NCBI GenBank assembly: GCA_016177385.1
Contig: JACOVJ010000011.1
Coordinates: 1-7,332 of the forward strand
Reading direction: 5' to 3'
Length of the DNA: 7,332 nt
From: Candidatus Niyogiibacteriota bacterium
Lineage (GTDB): Bacteria > Patescibacteriota > Minisyncoccia > HO2-45-28
How positions within the stretch are numbered: the stretch's first letter is position 1; every line of letters starts with the position of its first letter. Position numbers and translations under genes: made by a program. A model generated the notes under the pieces. The model worked only from the letters and a program-made list of their open reading frames with translations, searched no databases and was not told where the DNA came from. Of this stretch, positions 1-7,332 are shown piece after piece.

Positions 1-580
1 CGATCTGATCGAGCGAGGACGCCATCGCTATCAACCCATTTCGCGAAACCGCGCCGTAGGTCGGTTTCAATCCGACAATGCCGCAAAACCCGGCGGGCTG
101 ACGGATCGAACCGCCGGTTTCGGAGCCGAGCGCCCCCCATGCCATATTTGCCGCGACCGCGACCGCCGAGCCGCCCGATGAACCGCCGGCAACGCGCGCC
201 GGATCATGCGGATTTTTTGTGGGACCATACACCGATTGCTCAGTGGAAGACCCCATGGCGAATTCGTCCATGTTCGTCCGGCCGAGGATAACGGCGCCCG
301 CGTCCCGCAAGCGCCGAATGACCGTCGCATCATAGGACGCCGTATAATTCTCAAGAATTTTGGATGCGGCCGCGCATTTTTTGCCGCGGATCAGAATATT
401 GTCCTTGACCGCGATGGGCATGCCTTCGAGCGCTCTCGGCGCATCGCCAGCCGATACGCGCTCGTCGCTTTTTAATGCCTCCTCGAATGCATCCGGAAAA
501 AATTCGACATAGGCATTCAGTGCGCGATTTTTTTCTTTCACGACTACCTCGTATTTTGCGACCAATTCTCGTGCACTCAT
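1..580 (-). CDS. gatA: Asp-tRNA(Asn)/Glu-tRNA(Gln) amidotransferase subunit A, 5' part (193 codons)
   Basis: GatA is the amidase subunit of GatCAB. It releases ammonia from glutamine so that Glu-tRNA(Gln) or Asp-tRNA(Asn) can be converted to the correct amide form. Reading from ATG at 578-580, the frame stays open to the window edge, so the gene is cut by the edge and not broken. The amidase-signature core is clear: [10 protein letters not shown] at residues 53-62 with catalytic Lys59, AGGSSGGSA at 131-139 with the cis-Ser at 134, and [10 protein letters not shown] at 154-163 with nucleophile Ser158. The spacing of Lys, cis-Ser and Ser equals that of the Staphylococcus aureus GatA triad (79/154/178) with a constant offset of 20. 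[12 protein letters not shown] (99-110) and [10 protein letters not shown] (167-176) are also typical. The start overlaps the gatC stop in an ATGA, which implies translational coupling; no Shine-Dalgarno motif is seen. gatB is not in the window. Confidence 0.96.
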   Translation of the reverse strand, partial: MSARELVAKYEVVVKEKNRALNAYVEFFPDAFEEALKSDERVSAGDAPRALEGMPIAVKDNILIRGKKCAAASKILENYTASYDATVIRRLRDAGAVILGRTNMDEFAMGSSTEQSVYGPTKNPHDPARVAGGSSGGSAVAVAANMAWGALGSETGGSIRQPAGFCGIVGLKPTYGAVSRNGLIAMASSLDQI

Positions 581-858
581 TTTTCAATGACTTTTTTAAC
601 CGATGCAAATCCGTGCTCGGCATGCGGAAAAGCCGCCGCAAGCGCCGGAGCACCGTCGAATGGATGCGCGTCATCGCGCCGGAATTCATTCACTGCCGAT
701 ACAGAAAATTCTCGGGTGCCCTCGGTGTTCGCCTCTTTCAGCACGGCGATATAATCCAGGATCTGCTCGAGATCCTTCGCGAGCGCCCGGCTTTCCTCGG
801 CATCCAGTTCGATGCGGGCGAGCTCGGCCATTTTTTTCACGGTTTCGAGTGTAATCAT
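577..858 (-). CDS. gatC: Asp-tRNA(Asn)/Glu-tRNA(Gln) amidotransferase subunit C
   Basis: GatC is the small subunit that wraps around GatA and GatB and stabilises the GatCAB complex. From ATG at 856-858 the product has 93 residues, close to the usual ~95. The N-terminal helix pair ([20 protein letters not shown], residues 2-21) and the following [16 protein letters not shown] are typical, as are the [10 protein letters not shown] motif (57-66; compare N-x-x-R-x-D-x-x-x-P in the family) and the VKKVIE end. A longer in-frame start at 912 exists, but its extra 18 residues are encoded by the palindromic element upstream, so the ATG at 858 is preferred. No Shine-Dalgarno motif precedes it. The stop TGA overlaps the gatA ATG by four bases. 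This ATG also lies in a 7-bp direct repeat shared with the end of ligA (see findings). Confidence 0.93.
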   Translation of the reverse strand: MITLETVKKMAELARIELDAEESRALAKDLEQILDYIAVLKEANTEGTREFSVSAVNEFRRDDAHPFDGAPALAAAFPHAEHGFASVKKVIEK

Positions 859-860
859 AA
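854..860. repeat. Direct repeat (putative target-site duplication), gatC side
   Basis: ATCATAA, identical to 1024-1030. With flanks the match runs 11 of 13 (851-863 vs 1021-1033). It contains the gatC start codon (complement of 856-858). Confidence 0.55.
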
Positions 861-1023
861 AAGCGGCGCGAGTCCCAAAATTTTTTTCAGGGGCCCCGCA
901 GGCGTTTTGCATGGCGTTTTTTGGCTAAACTTGCGAAGCAGCCAAAAAACAAAACGCCGAGGACGGAGCGCAAACGTCGCTGGACGTTCGCGCGTACCCT
1001 GAAAAAGATTTTGAGGACTCGTG
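861..1023. repeat. MITE-like inverted-repeat element between ligA and gatC
   Basis: The spacer between ligA and gatC is one composite palindrome. The outer arms pair 869-892 with 997-1021 (24 vs 25 nt, two or three differences; core CGAGTCC..CAAAAT..TTTTTCAGGG). Inside, 901-909 plus 917-926 pairs perfectly with 940-958, leaving a 7-nt bulge at 910-916. A separate hairpin pairs 968-978 with 983-993 (10 of 11 pairs, loop GCTG). The element is bounded by the exact direct repeat ATCATAA at 854-860 and 1024-1030, which looks like a target-site duplication. No convincing ORF lies inside. It could be a non-autonomous transposable element or a REP/BIME-like palindrome. The inverted structure is certain; mobility is inferred. 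Confidence 0.75.
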
Positions 1024-3388
<2,365 letters not shown>

Positions 3389-3389
3389 G

Positions 3390-3827
3390 TCAATAAGTCA
3401 CCTCGAGCCCCCGCTCCACGCGGCGGCCCGCCTGCCCTTGGCAGATGTTATATCCGCGCGACGTGATCCGCGCGGCGCCACCCTCGAGCCGCTCGAACGT
3501 TGCGTCGGTGCAAATACCGGTGGGCGAAGAAAAGATGAATATATTCGAGCCGATGTAGCGTACCGTTAACGTATTGCCGCCGCAACGGATCGAAAATTGG
3601 TCCGGCGCGCCGTTCTCCGGCGTCGGCACGATGAATACACCGTGCTTGAGATCCCAATACAGCGCACATTCGGCGCCGAAATCCGCGGCATAAAACGCGA
3701 ACTGCGAATCGCGGCCTGTGCCCGAAAGCCCGATCTCGCCCCCCACGAGCGACGCCACACCGATGCCGACGGATAATGCGGCCGTGATATAGAGAAGCGT
3801 CATCAACAATGCGAATCCTTTTTGCAT
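3390..3827 (-). CDS. Minor type IV pilin, PilX/GspK-like, lacking Glu+5
   Basis: This is probably the fourth minor pilin, placed at the tip of the pilus-priming complex. From ATG at 3825-3827 the product has 145 residues, with a very short leader MQKG and predicted cleavage before Phe5. A hydrophobic segment follows (FALLMTLLYITAALSVGIGVAS). Mature position 5 is Met (Met9), not the Glu of ordinary pilins. This is the hallmark of GspK/PilX-type tip subunits, which need no Glu+5 because no pilin sits ahead of them. GRDSQFAFYAADFGAECALYW (39-59) resembles PilX N-terminal domains, where the A-x-A-G/D-x-A-E-x-A motif is common. Four cysteines (54, 82, 106, 129) could form two disulfides. A start 23 codons upstream overlaps the preceding gene and would bury the leader, so it is rejected. 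The gap to the upstream gene is 7 nt. PilX or GspK homology is judged by position and N-terminus only. Confidence 0.82.
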   Translation of the reverse strand: MQKGFALLMTLLYITAALSVGIGVASLVGGEIGLSGTGRDSQFAFYAADFGAECALYWDLKHGVFIVPTPENGAPDQFSIRCGGNTLTVRYIGSNIFIFSSPTGICTDATFERLEGGAARITSRGYNICQGQAGRRVERGLEVTY

Positions 3828-3834
3828 GGGACGG

Positions 3835-4365
3835 TTAAGGAACCGCGACTTTACGCTGAGAAATAAGGGTCTGAACGGTAAGCGCCGAGACGACATTTTG
3901 GATCATGGCGGCCGCGTTGACGACGATCTGTATGCGCGGTTGGATGCCGCCGGACAAAAATTCCAGACGCTCGATGCAGATCTGCTCGGACGTCAGCGGC
4001 AAGAATGACGTGCCGCCGTCTTCGGACCGTTCGATCCGGCGGCCCTCGCCCGTCGGACATCGCGGATCCGGTACCGGTTCGCTCGCGCGGTACACAATGG
4101 ATTCATTGTCGGCATTAAAAAACGCGATGGATGTATTGTCGGGCGATAGCGGAACGATATAGCCGGTTCCTGTCCGGATCTCCTTCATCATAACTTCGAC
4201 AGCAAATCGTAAATTATTTTGGATGGTGGACGCGATCTGCGCTTTGCGCTCGGCGTTCAGTAAACTTAAAAATGTGGAGGAAAAAATGATGATGACGACG
4301 CTGAAAACGCCGAGTGCGGCGATCATTTCAAGGAGAGTAAAGCCGGCGGTTTTCGGGGTTGTCAT
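3835..4365 (-). CDS. Minor type IV pilin, PilW/GspJ-like
   Basis: A prepilin of 176 residues from ATG at 4363-4365. The leader MTTPKTAG is cut before Phe9, followed by FTLLEMIAALGVFSVVIIIFSSTFL with Glu13 as mature Glu+5. This segment anchors the protein in the inner membrane before assembly. The globular part has two cysteines (103, 130) and ends in ALTVQTLISQRK, which resembles the QT-x-x-S-QR end seen in many bacterial PilW/GspJ-like pilins. The start overlaps the stop of the upstream gene in TGATG, suggesting coupling; a TTG one codon earlier is possible but less likely. It is third of four consecutive minor pilins, matching the gspH-I-J-K and fimU-pilV-pilW-pilX orders. The pilin assignment is firm; the subtype rests on order and length. 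Confidence 0.88.
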   Translation of the reverse strand: MTTPKTAGFTLLEMIAALGVFSVVIIIFSSTFLSLLNAERKAQIASTIQNNLRFAVEVMMKEIRTGTGYIVPLSPDNTSIAFFNADNESIVYRASEPVPDPRCPTGEGRRIERSEDGGTSFLPLTSEQICIERLEFLSGGIQPRIQIVVNAAAMIQNVVSALTVQTLISQRKVAVP

Positions 4366-4931
4366 CAAAATGCCGTATTAAAAAGATCCGCGCGGAGCGC
4401 AAATGACCGGATGTCGTACTGCGCCGTCGAATGCCGCCACGTCATGGTCGCAAGAACCCGGTATTCTTCGCATGGAATAGTAGGACTGATGCACGTCATT
4501 GTGATCTGGCGCGTAAAAATCGAATCCTCGTTCGTTCTTGTCACGACGACATCGTGATTGTAAAATCCGCCTTCGCGATTGAACCGGAGCGGCGGACAGC
4601 CGAGCGCCGGATCGCACGATGCGATAACGCCGGCGCCGCCCGCCGCCCGCGAATCCACGAAACATCCCGAACTGGTGATGCAAGGCCCGAAAACCGCATC
4701 GTCGAACGCGGGATGGGGCGGAACAGAGATGATATTCCCGTCTCTAATATTCCGAATGTATTCCAGTCCTTCCGACGCCAAAAAATACGCGGTCAATTCG
4801 TCAGCCGACGCCGATATGGACCGGATGCCGCTCGAAACCAACGTGAACACCGCGGTCATCGCGAGCGTTAGAACCGCGATCGCGATAATGGTCTCAAGTA
4901 GAGAAAATCCTCTGCGTTCTAGAGCGAACAT
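4365..4931 (-). CDS. Minor type IV pilin, PilV/GspI-like, cysteine-rich
   Basis: A prepilin of 188 residues. The leader MFALERRG is cut before Phe9, then FSLLETIIAIAVLTLAMTAVFTLVSSGI with Glu13 as mature Glu+5. Residues 45-66 (ELTAYFLASEGLEYIRNIRDGN) are close to the A-x-x-L-A-x-E-G-L-E-x-x-R-N-x-R stretch typical of PilV-type minor pilins. Six cysteines fall in close pairs (84/90, 106/112, 147/154), suggesting three local disulfides in an exported domain. The ATG at 4929-4931 lies 13 bp inside the preceding gene, whose stop TAG is at 4919-4921, and its own TGA overlaps the next ATG by one base. The gene is therefore translationally tied on both sides. No Shine-Dalgarno motif is present. Confidence 0.88.
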   Translation of the reverse strand: MFALERRGFSLLETIIAIAVLTLAMTAVFTLVSSGIRSISASADELTAYFLASEGLEYIRNIRDGNIISVPPHPAFDDAVFGPCITSSGCFVDSRAAGGAGVIASCDPALGCPPLRFNREGGFYNHDVVVTRTNEDSIFTRQITMTCISPTIPCEEYRVLATMTWRHSTAQYDIRSFALRADLFNTAF

Positions 4932-5506
4932 GGAATTTCGATCGGCTCAATGGATAACTGGCCGGTTTTCCAGATCACAACCCGGCGGCATTCGCCGGTC
5001 GGGATCTTGATCGTGATCTCGGCATTGAAAAAAGATGGGTCGCCGTCCGCCGTAATAACAACGTCGGGATTCGGCCGGCGAAATACGATATCAAGCATGC
5101 TAGAGTCGCATGTTGAGCCGCCCGAACGAACTCCTACGCATATGCCCGCGATCACCGGCGCGCCGGTGATCGCAAATGTTTCAACCAGTTCTCCTTCATC
5201 ATATAGCCCGTTTCCTTCCGGCTCCGGATCCGCATCCGTATTATTTACATCCGCAAATAAAACATAATCGCGGATAGCCGCCCCATTCTCAAAATGCAGG
5301 CCGTAGGGAGGAAACATGCCATTGAATTCTCGCACGGCGAGTGCCGCGGTCTCGGCTTCCCGAAAAGATCGGGCAACGGCTTGCGCCGTTCGCGACAATT
5401 CAAGCCGGCGGGAAAATTGCGGGAAATTCGCGAGAATCAAACTCGATATCATGGCGGCCACACCGATGGTCACCGTCATTTCAAGAAGCGTAAAGCCCCG
5501 GTTCAT
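4919..5506 (-). CDS. Minor type IV pilin/pseudopilin, FimT/GspH-like
   Basis: First of the four minor pilins, 195 residues from ATG at 5504-5506. The leader is MNRG, cut before Phe5, followed by FTLLEMTVTIGVAAMISSLIL with Glu9 as mature Glu+5. SRTAQAVARSFREAETAALAVRE (about 38-60) is the long helix region common in GspH/FimT proteins. An acidic loop, FADVNNTDADPEPEGNGLYD (84-103), resembles the D-x-N-x-x-G-x-Y-D calcium-binding-like loop of many FimT-like pilins, but with an insertion. Four cysteines are present (123, 133, 173, 193). A start at 5563 gives a 19-residue extension read from the palindromic element, so it is rejected. AAAGG sits directly before the ATG, closer than usual for a ribosome binding site. 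A perfect 26-bp palindrome lies inside the gene. Confidence 0.88.
   Translation of the reverse strand: MNRGFTLLEMTVTIGVAAMISSLILANFPQFSRRLELSRTAQAVARSFREAETAALAVREFNGMFPPYGLHFENGAAIRDYVLFADVNNTDADPEPEGNGLYDEGELVETFAITGAPVIAGICVGVRSGGSTCDSSMLDIVFRRPNPDVVITADGDPSFFNAEITIKIPTGECRRVVIWKTGQLSIEPIEIPCSL
5148..5173. repeat. Perfect 26-bp palindrome inside the FimT-like gene
   Basis: Arms of 13 bp (GCGATCACCGGCG and its reverse complement) meet with no loop. It encodes AITGAPVIA in the minor pilin. A recombinase or regulator site, a small palindromic insertion, or chance are all possible. Confidence 0.8.
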
Positions 5507-5512
5507 CCTTTC

Positions 5513-5518
5513 ATTATA
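5513..5518 (-). promoter_or_regulatory. Candidate -10 hexamer (TATAAT) before the minor pilin genes
   Basis: TATAAT on the minus strand, 6 bp upstream of the FimT-like ATG. It is formed where the left terminal repeat and flanking TTATA of the inverted-repeat element meet the gene. No TTGACA-like -35 is visible at 16-18 bp spacing. If used, the transcript would be leaderless or nearly so. Confidence 0.3.
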
Positions 5519-5520
5519 CC
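5514..5520. repeat. Direct repeat (putative target-site duplication), minor pilin side
   Basis: TTATACC, identical to 5651-5657. The CC overlaps the element's terminal repeat, so the true duplication may be TTATA only. Confidence 0.5.
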
Positions 5521-5650
5521 CCGTTAGCACAAAATGGCATTGCGGCTGTGAATCCGCCGCCACAGAACAGTATAATGACGCACAACGTGCTAAAGTCGCT
5601 CGGGTTTCTACACAACGCCGCGACTCACGATGCCATTTTGTTCTACGGGG
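5519..5650. repeat. MITE-like inverted-repeat element between pilD and the minor pilin genes
   Basis: A 132-bp element with terminal inverted repeats 5519-5540 and 5630-5650. Both begin CCCCGT outermost and share ACAAAATGGCAT; they differ by one base and one indel. It is bounded by the exact direct repeat TTATA (TTATACC if the inner bases are counted) at 5514-5520 and 5651-5657. Short inner hairpins pair 5546-5550 with 5561-5565 (CTGTG/CACAG) and 5595-5599 with 5620-5624 (GTCGC/GCGAC). No ORF is credible: the long reading frames through the arms (CHFVL...) only extend neighbouring genes. The pilD stop TAA lies in one direct repeat and the candidate -10 overlaps the other. The structure is certain; mobility is inferred from the terminal repeats plus duplication. 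Confidence 0.75.
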
Positions 5651-5657
5651 TTATACC
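5651..5657. repeat. Direct repeat (putative target-site duplication), pilD side
   Basis: TTATACC, identical to 5514-5520. It contains the pilD stop codon TAA (complement of 5651-5653). Confidence 0.5.
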
Positions 5658-6439
5658 ACCAGCCGCAGATACCATTCGATAAGCGGCAGATACCAAAGAT
5701 ACGCAGCAAAGGCGCCTAAGGCCAAAAAAGGACCAAAGGGGATCGGGATCTTCAGCGTCCGGATGCGGTGAGTAAGCACCCAGCCGATCCCGACAACGGC
5801 GCCCATCCAAAACGACAGAAAAAGGGCGACGAGCGCGGGAACCGGCCCCAGAAAAAGGCCGATGGCAAAAGACAGTTTCGCGTCCCCCAACCCCATCCAC
5901 CGGCCGCCCGAGAAAAACCAGAGCGCCCCGAAGAACAAAAAAAGTCCTGCACCCGCAAGGCCATGCACAAGAATAAGCTTGGGATCGCGGATGCCTTCGG
6001 CCATTACCACTAAAATAGCGGCCGCGGCCGCAGCCCCCACCAGCACATCGGGCAGGATCTGATGCCGGAGATCGTAGACCGAAAGAATCAATAACAGCCA
6101 GAAAAACACGAACGGCAAAAGGAACCCCGAGGGGAGTCCTCGGGGTAGTACCCCGAGGACTCCCCTCGGGGTAAAGACAAAAAGAAGTAAAAAGATACAA
6201 CCGCTCGCAAGTTCAACCAGCGGATACTGCAACGAGATCGCGGCATTGCAGGAACGACACCGGCCGCGAAGGGCGATATAGGAAACGAGCGGCACCAATT
6301 CAAACCATCGCAGGCGCCGTGAGCACGAAAAACACCGCGAGCCCCCGAAAATCAGGGACTCGCCGGTGTTTACGCGCAATGCGACGACATTCGCAAAACT
6401 TCCAAAAATAAGGCCGAGAAGAAAAACAAAAATCGTCAC
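5651..6439 (-). CDS. pilD: Prepilin peptidase / N-methyltransferase PilD
   Basis: An inner-membrane aspartic protease that removes the short leader of type IV prepilins and methylates the new N-terminus. It should process all five pilins here. The product has 262 residues and several hydrophobic segments. GSFANVVALR (13-22) is the conserved N-terminal motif. Four cysteines (36, 39, 61, 64) in two CxxC pairs form the cytoplasmic zinc site of bifunctional enzymes. The two catalytic aspartates are seen in YDLRHQILPD (Asp123) and GLGDAK (Asp186). The start is GTG at 6437-6439, supported by AGGA at 6445-6448; no nearby ATG fits. It lies 12 nt after the major pilin gene. A 49-bp palindrome adds TPRGVLGVLPRGLPSG (90-105) between two membrane segments. 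The core motifs are intact, so the enzyme is probably active. Confidence 0.96.
   Translation of the reverse strand: MTIFVFLLGLIFGSFANVVALRVNTGESLIFGGSRCFSCSRRLRWFELVPLVSYIALRGRCRSCNAAISLQYPLVELASGCIFLLLFVFTPRGVLGVLPRGLPSGFLLPFVFFWLLLILSVYDLRHQILPDVLVGAAAAAAILVVMAEGIRDPKLILVHGLAGAGLFLFFGALWFFSGGRWMGLGDAKLSFAIGLFLGPVPALVALFLSFWMGAVVGIGWVLTHRIRTLKIPIPFGPFLALGAFAAYLWYLPLIEWYLRLVV
6124..6172. repeat. 49-bp perfect palindrome within the pilD coding sequence
   Basis: Arms of 24 bp pair perfectly around a single central G at 6148. Each arm is itself a hairpin: the 8-bp unit CCCCGAGG or its complement occurs four times (6125-6132, 6138-6145, 6151-6158, 6164-6171), each 5 bp apart. It keeps the pilD frame and encodes residues 90-106, a Pro/Gly/Arg/Leu-rich loop between hydrophobic segments. 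It resembles in principle the coding-region palindromes of Rickettsia, but no sequence relation is claimed. Confidence 0.9.
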
Positions 6440-6444
6440 GCGTG

Positions 6445-6448
6445 TCCT
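6445..6448 (-). promoter_or_regulatory. Ribosome binding site deciding the pilD GTG start
   Basis: AGGA on the minus strand, 5 nt before GTG. It is the best-placed Shine-Dalgarno-like motif in the window and supports the non-ATG start. Confidence 0.6.
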
Positions 6449-6451
6449 AGA

Positions 6452-6901
6452 TTAAGGCGTTACGTCGTATACGGCGGGAGCGGTACCATCAAAATCGGTG
6501 CCATTCTGACAGGTACCAGACGCCGAGTCCACATCGCTTTGCAATGCGGGATTAGTCGTCTCCTCCAGCGTGGCTCCAAGATGATATGAGGTGTTGCTAC
6601 GCTGACAATAAGGATAAAGTATCGGAGTCGTCGCAGTACTTAACGGATCATTCGGGATCGCGGGAATCTGACCACCGGTGACCATATCAACTAATGCGAC
6701 GGGATAAAAGCTATTCGAATCAAAGTACAGCTCGGCCGCCAACTGCAATTGCTTGATATCCGCAATGCGGCGCGCATCGCGCGATTTCTTGCGGGCGGTA
6801 TTGAGCGATGCCAGCACGACCGACGCCAGAACGCCGATAATGGCGATGACCACGAGAAGCTCGATCAGAGTGAAACCCCGGCTTTTTTCTTTATAAAACA
6901 T
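6452..6901 (-). CDS. pilA: Major type IV pilin (PilA/PulG-like)
   Basis: Probably the main fibre subunit. The product has 149 residues. The leader MFYKEKSRG is cut before Phe10, followed by the classical FTLIELLVVIAIIGVLASVV with Glu14 as mature Glu+5. LNTARKKSRDARRIADIKQLQLAAELYFDSNSFYP (33-67) is the amphipathic helix plus the Y-x-D-x-N/S-x-YP turn of PulG-like pilins, and IPNDPL (82-87) is the usual DPL motif. Two cysteines (99, 131) could close a C-terminal D-loop. It has the most canonical pilin N-terminus of the five and its own upstream spacer with a -10-like hexamer, which fits a highly expressed major subunit. An AAAGG lies 12 nt before the ATG, farther than usual. A GspG-type pseudopilin is the alternative, but no secretion-specific genes are seen. 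Confidence 0.92.
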   Translation of the reverse strand: MFYKEKSRGFTLIELLVVIAIIGVLASVVLASLNTARKKSRDARRIADIKQLQLAAELYFDSNSFYPVALVDMVTGGQIPAIPNDPLSTATTPILYPYCQRSNTSYHLGATLEETTNPALQSDVDSASGTCQNGTDFDGTAPAVYDVTP

Positions 6902-6957
6902 AGTTAATGTGAACCTTTAATAATGAGTGAGTTTCGACCTCAAATTTCAATATCCCT

Positions 6958-6963
6958 ATTATA
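6958..6963 (-). promoter_or_regulatory. Candidate -10 hexamer for the major pilin gene
   Basis: TATAAT on the minus strand, 56 bp before the pilin ATG, in the AT-rich 106-bp spacer after pilC. A matching -35 is not recognisable at 16-18 bp, so promoter status is moderate. No rho-independent terminator is visible in this spacer. Confidence 0.45.
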
Positions 6964-6992
6964 CGGCAAATACGCACATTCCCGCCATCCTC

Positions 6993-7001
6993 TGTGGATA
7001 A
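6993..7001 (-). other. Consensus DnaA box (TTATCCACA)
   Basis: A perfect 9-mer on the minus strand, 6 bp after the pilC stop and about 30 bp upstream of the candidate -10 of the major pilin gene. It is single, with no DnaA-box cluster or AT-rich unwinding region around it, so an origin is not supported. Confidence 0.45.
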
Positions 7002-7007
7002 GTCCCG

Positions 7008-7332
7008 TTAAATCCCGATGGACAGGTTGTAGATCGGGACCAGAATCGACGCCACAATGACGCCGACGGCAAGACCCAACGACACGATAAGGACCGGCTC
7101 GATCAAGCTGACGATGCGCTGGAGCGTATTGTTGACCTCGCGATTGTAGAATTTGGCAAGCGTTTCCAGGATCGGGATCAATTTACCGGTTTCCTCGCCG
7201 ATCTTGATCATTTGGGATACGAGCGGCGGAACATCGTCATAGCGCGCGAGCGCGTCCGAGATCGAGGAGCCGGCGCTGACCGCGTCGCGCGTTTCGCGAA
7301 GAATGGCCGCGTAGACCTCATTTCCCACCACA
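7008..7332 (-). CDS. pilC: Type IV pilus inner-membrane platform protein PilC (GspF family), C-terminal part
   Basis: PilC is the polytopic platform protein that links the assembly ATPase to the growing pilus. The frame is open to the window edge, so only the last ~108 codons are present. The visible part is the second GspF/PilC cytoplasmic helical domain: RDAVSAGSSISDALARYDDVPPLVSQMI, then the conserved KIGEETGKL (about 43-51), FYNREVNNTLQRIVSLIEP, and the last membrane segment (about 78-100, PVLIVSLGLAVGVIVASILVPI) ending YNLSIGI. The apparent Met at 7331 is a GTG at the window edge read as a start, not a real start. The gene ends 106 bp before the major pilin gene. Assembly and retraction ATPase genes (pilB, pilT) are expected farther upstream but cannot be seen. 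Confidence 0.95.
   Translation of the reverse strand, partial: VVGNEVYAAILRETRDAVSAGSSISDALARYDDVPPLVSQMIKIGEETGKLIPILETLAKFYNREVNNTLQRIVSLIEPVLIVSLGLAVGVIVASILVPIYNLSIGI

Noticed and set aside
475..1002. 175-codon plus-strand frame over gatC and the ligA-gatC spacer
   Set aside because: It runs antisense through the start of gatA, gatC and the inverted-repeat element; no homology is recognised.
5568..5580. TATAAT on the plus strand (5571-5576) inside the pilD-minor pilin element as a divergent promoter
   Set aside because: No -35 is seen and no plus-strand gene lies downstream.
6990..7010. Replication origin at the DnaA box
   Set aside because: There is only one box, no AT-rich unwinding element, and no dnaA, dnaN or rpmH nearby.

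Overview
The window holds nine protein genes, all on the minus strand, in two functional blocks. In the direction of transcription (high to low coordinates) a type IV pilus block comes first: the 3' end of the platform protein gene pilC, a major pilin, the prepilin peptidase pilD, and four overlapping or tightly packed minor pilin genes. A housekeeping block follows: NAD-dependent DNA ligase ligA, then gatC and the 5' part of gatA, two subunits of the Asp-tRNA(Asn)/Glu-tRNA(Gln) amidotransferase.

The style suggests a Candidate Phyla Radiation (Patescibacteria, Parcubacteria-like) genome. The signs are a compact one-strand layout, few Shine-Dalgarno motifs, a CPR-like pilin set, and a ligase with the KFDG active site and an unusual Ia motif. 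This placement is inference and no ribosomal marker is present. TGA closes ligA, gatC and two minor pilin genes, twice inside overlaps with the next start, so the code is the ordinary one and not the TGA=Gly code of Gracilibacteria/Absconditabacteria.

The pilus genes form one machine. PilD cuts and N-methylates the pilins, PilC is the inner-membrane platform, the major pilin makes the fibre, and the four minor pilins (in the order GspH/FimT, GspI/PilV, GspJ/PilW, GspK/PilX) would build the priming tip complex. The fourth lacks the Glu+5 of the others, as GspK-type tip pilins do. ligA-gatC-gatA matches a neighbourhood known from Firmicutes.

The most notable content is non-coding. Three of the four spacers longer than 100 bp (859-1024, 3050-3389, 5507-5650) are almost entirely inverted-repeat, MITE-like elements. 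They have three unrelated terminal repeats. Two are flanked by exact 7-bp direct repeats, and the third by a near-match. The direct repeats fall on the stop codon of the upstream gene and, in two of three cases, on the start codon of the downstream gene. This suggests insertions into formerly overlapping or tightly abutting gene junctions. A fourth palindrome, 49 bp long with 24-bp perfect arms, lies inside the pilD reading frame and adds about 16 residues in frame. A 26-bp perfect palindrome lies in the first minor pilin gene. The fourth spacer (6902-7007), before the major pilin, has no such element but carries a consensus DnaA box and a perfect -10 hexamer.
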